Part shown: positions 13,800-13,965 of the stretch, one piece after another
Layout of the letters: every line of letters begins with the position of its first letter
Position numbering within the stretch: the first letter of the stretch is position 1
Origin: Candidatus Eiseniibacteriota bacterium
Lineage (GTDB): Bacteria > Eisenbacteria > RBG-16-71-46
Direction: 5' to 3'
Assembly: GCA_903921835.1 (NCBI GenBank)
Contig: CAIXRL010000112.1
Coordinates: forward strand, 1-13,965
DNA: 13,965 bases
Notes under the pieces: model-generated
What the model was told of the DNA's origin: nothing
The model's database searches: none
Seen by the model: the letters and a program-made list of their open reading frames with translations, nothing else
Translations under genes and position numbers: made by a program

Positions 13800-13965
13800 G
13801 GCTTCTCCTTCGCGGCCGCGAGCAGCGATTCGAGTTCGCGCATGGACATCGGCAGGCCGCCGCTGCGGGCGACGCTGCGGACCCCGGTCATGTCGGTGAG
13901 GCTGGTGAGGTAGTGGTGGAACTGTCCCTGGAAGCTCAACTCGACGACGCATGTCTCGCGCAGGC
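13796..13965 (-). CDS. korA: 2-oxoacid:ferredoxin oxidoreductase alpha subunit, C-terminal end
   Basis: Only the last 55 codons are inside the window. They read TCVVELSFQGQFHHYLTSL, then DMTGVRSVARSGGLPMSMREL and a charged tail ending AAAKEKP. The E-x-S/N-x-x-GQF string followed by a GVRSxARSGG block is the recognisable KorA terminus, just before the partner subunit. The stop TGA overlaps the korB start by 4 nt (ATGA), so the two subunits are translationally coupled. The N-terminal gamma and pyrimidine-binding domains lie beyond the right edge and cannot be judged. Confidence 0.82.
   Translation of the reverse strand, partial: LRETCVVELSFQGQFHHYLTSLTDMTGVRSVARSGGLPMSMRELESLLAAAKEKP

Noticed and set aside
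1..13965. CRISPR array, tRNA, rRNA or intact mobile element
   Set aside because: No regularly spaced repeats, cloverleaf-like or rRNA-like conserved strings, or transposase/integrase motifs were seen.

Overview
The window is a GC-rich bacterial chromosome segment, reaching about 80% GC in places. It probably comes from an uncultured lineage. The best phylogenetic hint is an M23 peptidase ending in a FlgD-like/type IX-like sorting domain (motif PSPNPVRAG), a tail typical of Candidatus Eisenbacteria and other FCB-like phyla. Paired KorA/KorB genes add a ferredoxin-linked metabolism. The lineage is inferred, not proven. I found no tRNA, rRNA, CRISPR array, integrase or intact transposase.

Left part (1-5755, all minus strand): a surface-polysaccharide cluster. 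In transcription order it holds a Wzi-like outer-membrane capsule assembly protein, an FkbM methyltransferase, a CgeB-like glycosyltransferase-type protein, an extended SDR nucleotide-sugar epimerase resembling dTDP-L-rhamnose 4-epimerases, and a GT4 glycosyltransferase cut by the window edge. Together they suggest making, methylating and anchoring a capsule or exopolysaccharide. Composition shifts inside the cluster: sampled 60-base lines give 33/60 GC at 2761-2820 and 49/60 at 4261-4320. The sugar genes may therefore have been acquired separately from the wzi-fkbM pair. Two gaps lie here: 542-769, with a low-GC repeat-like patch, and 2937-3319, with no clear gene.

Middle (5756-8618): a divergent intergenic region leads rightward into an AIM24/TIGR00266 family gene. 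That gene converges with a secreted M23 (LytM-type) peptidase on the minus strand. Upstream of the peptidase, 8448-8626 is unusually rich in nested inverted repeats and is bounded by an exact 11-bp inverted repeat. I cannot assign it to a known element.

Right (8619-13965): a DUF2087 gene and an EamA-family transporter overlap by ATGA on the minus strand, possibly behind a leaderless promoter. Divergent from them, a VOC-family protein and an S9 prolyl-oligopeptidase-type peptidase form a plus-strand pair. That pair ends at a strong 11-bp hairpin between it and the convergent korA-korB operon (2-oxoacid:ferredoxin oxidoreductase). korB is complete; only the last 55 codons of korA are present.

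Most genes are recognisable families. The least explained pieces are the 8448-8626 palindromic segment, the 599-680 patch and the cysteine-less version of the epimerase insert.
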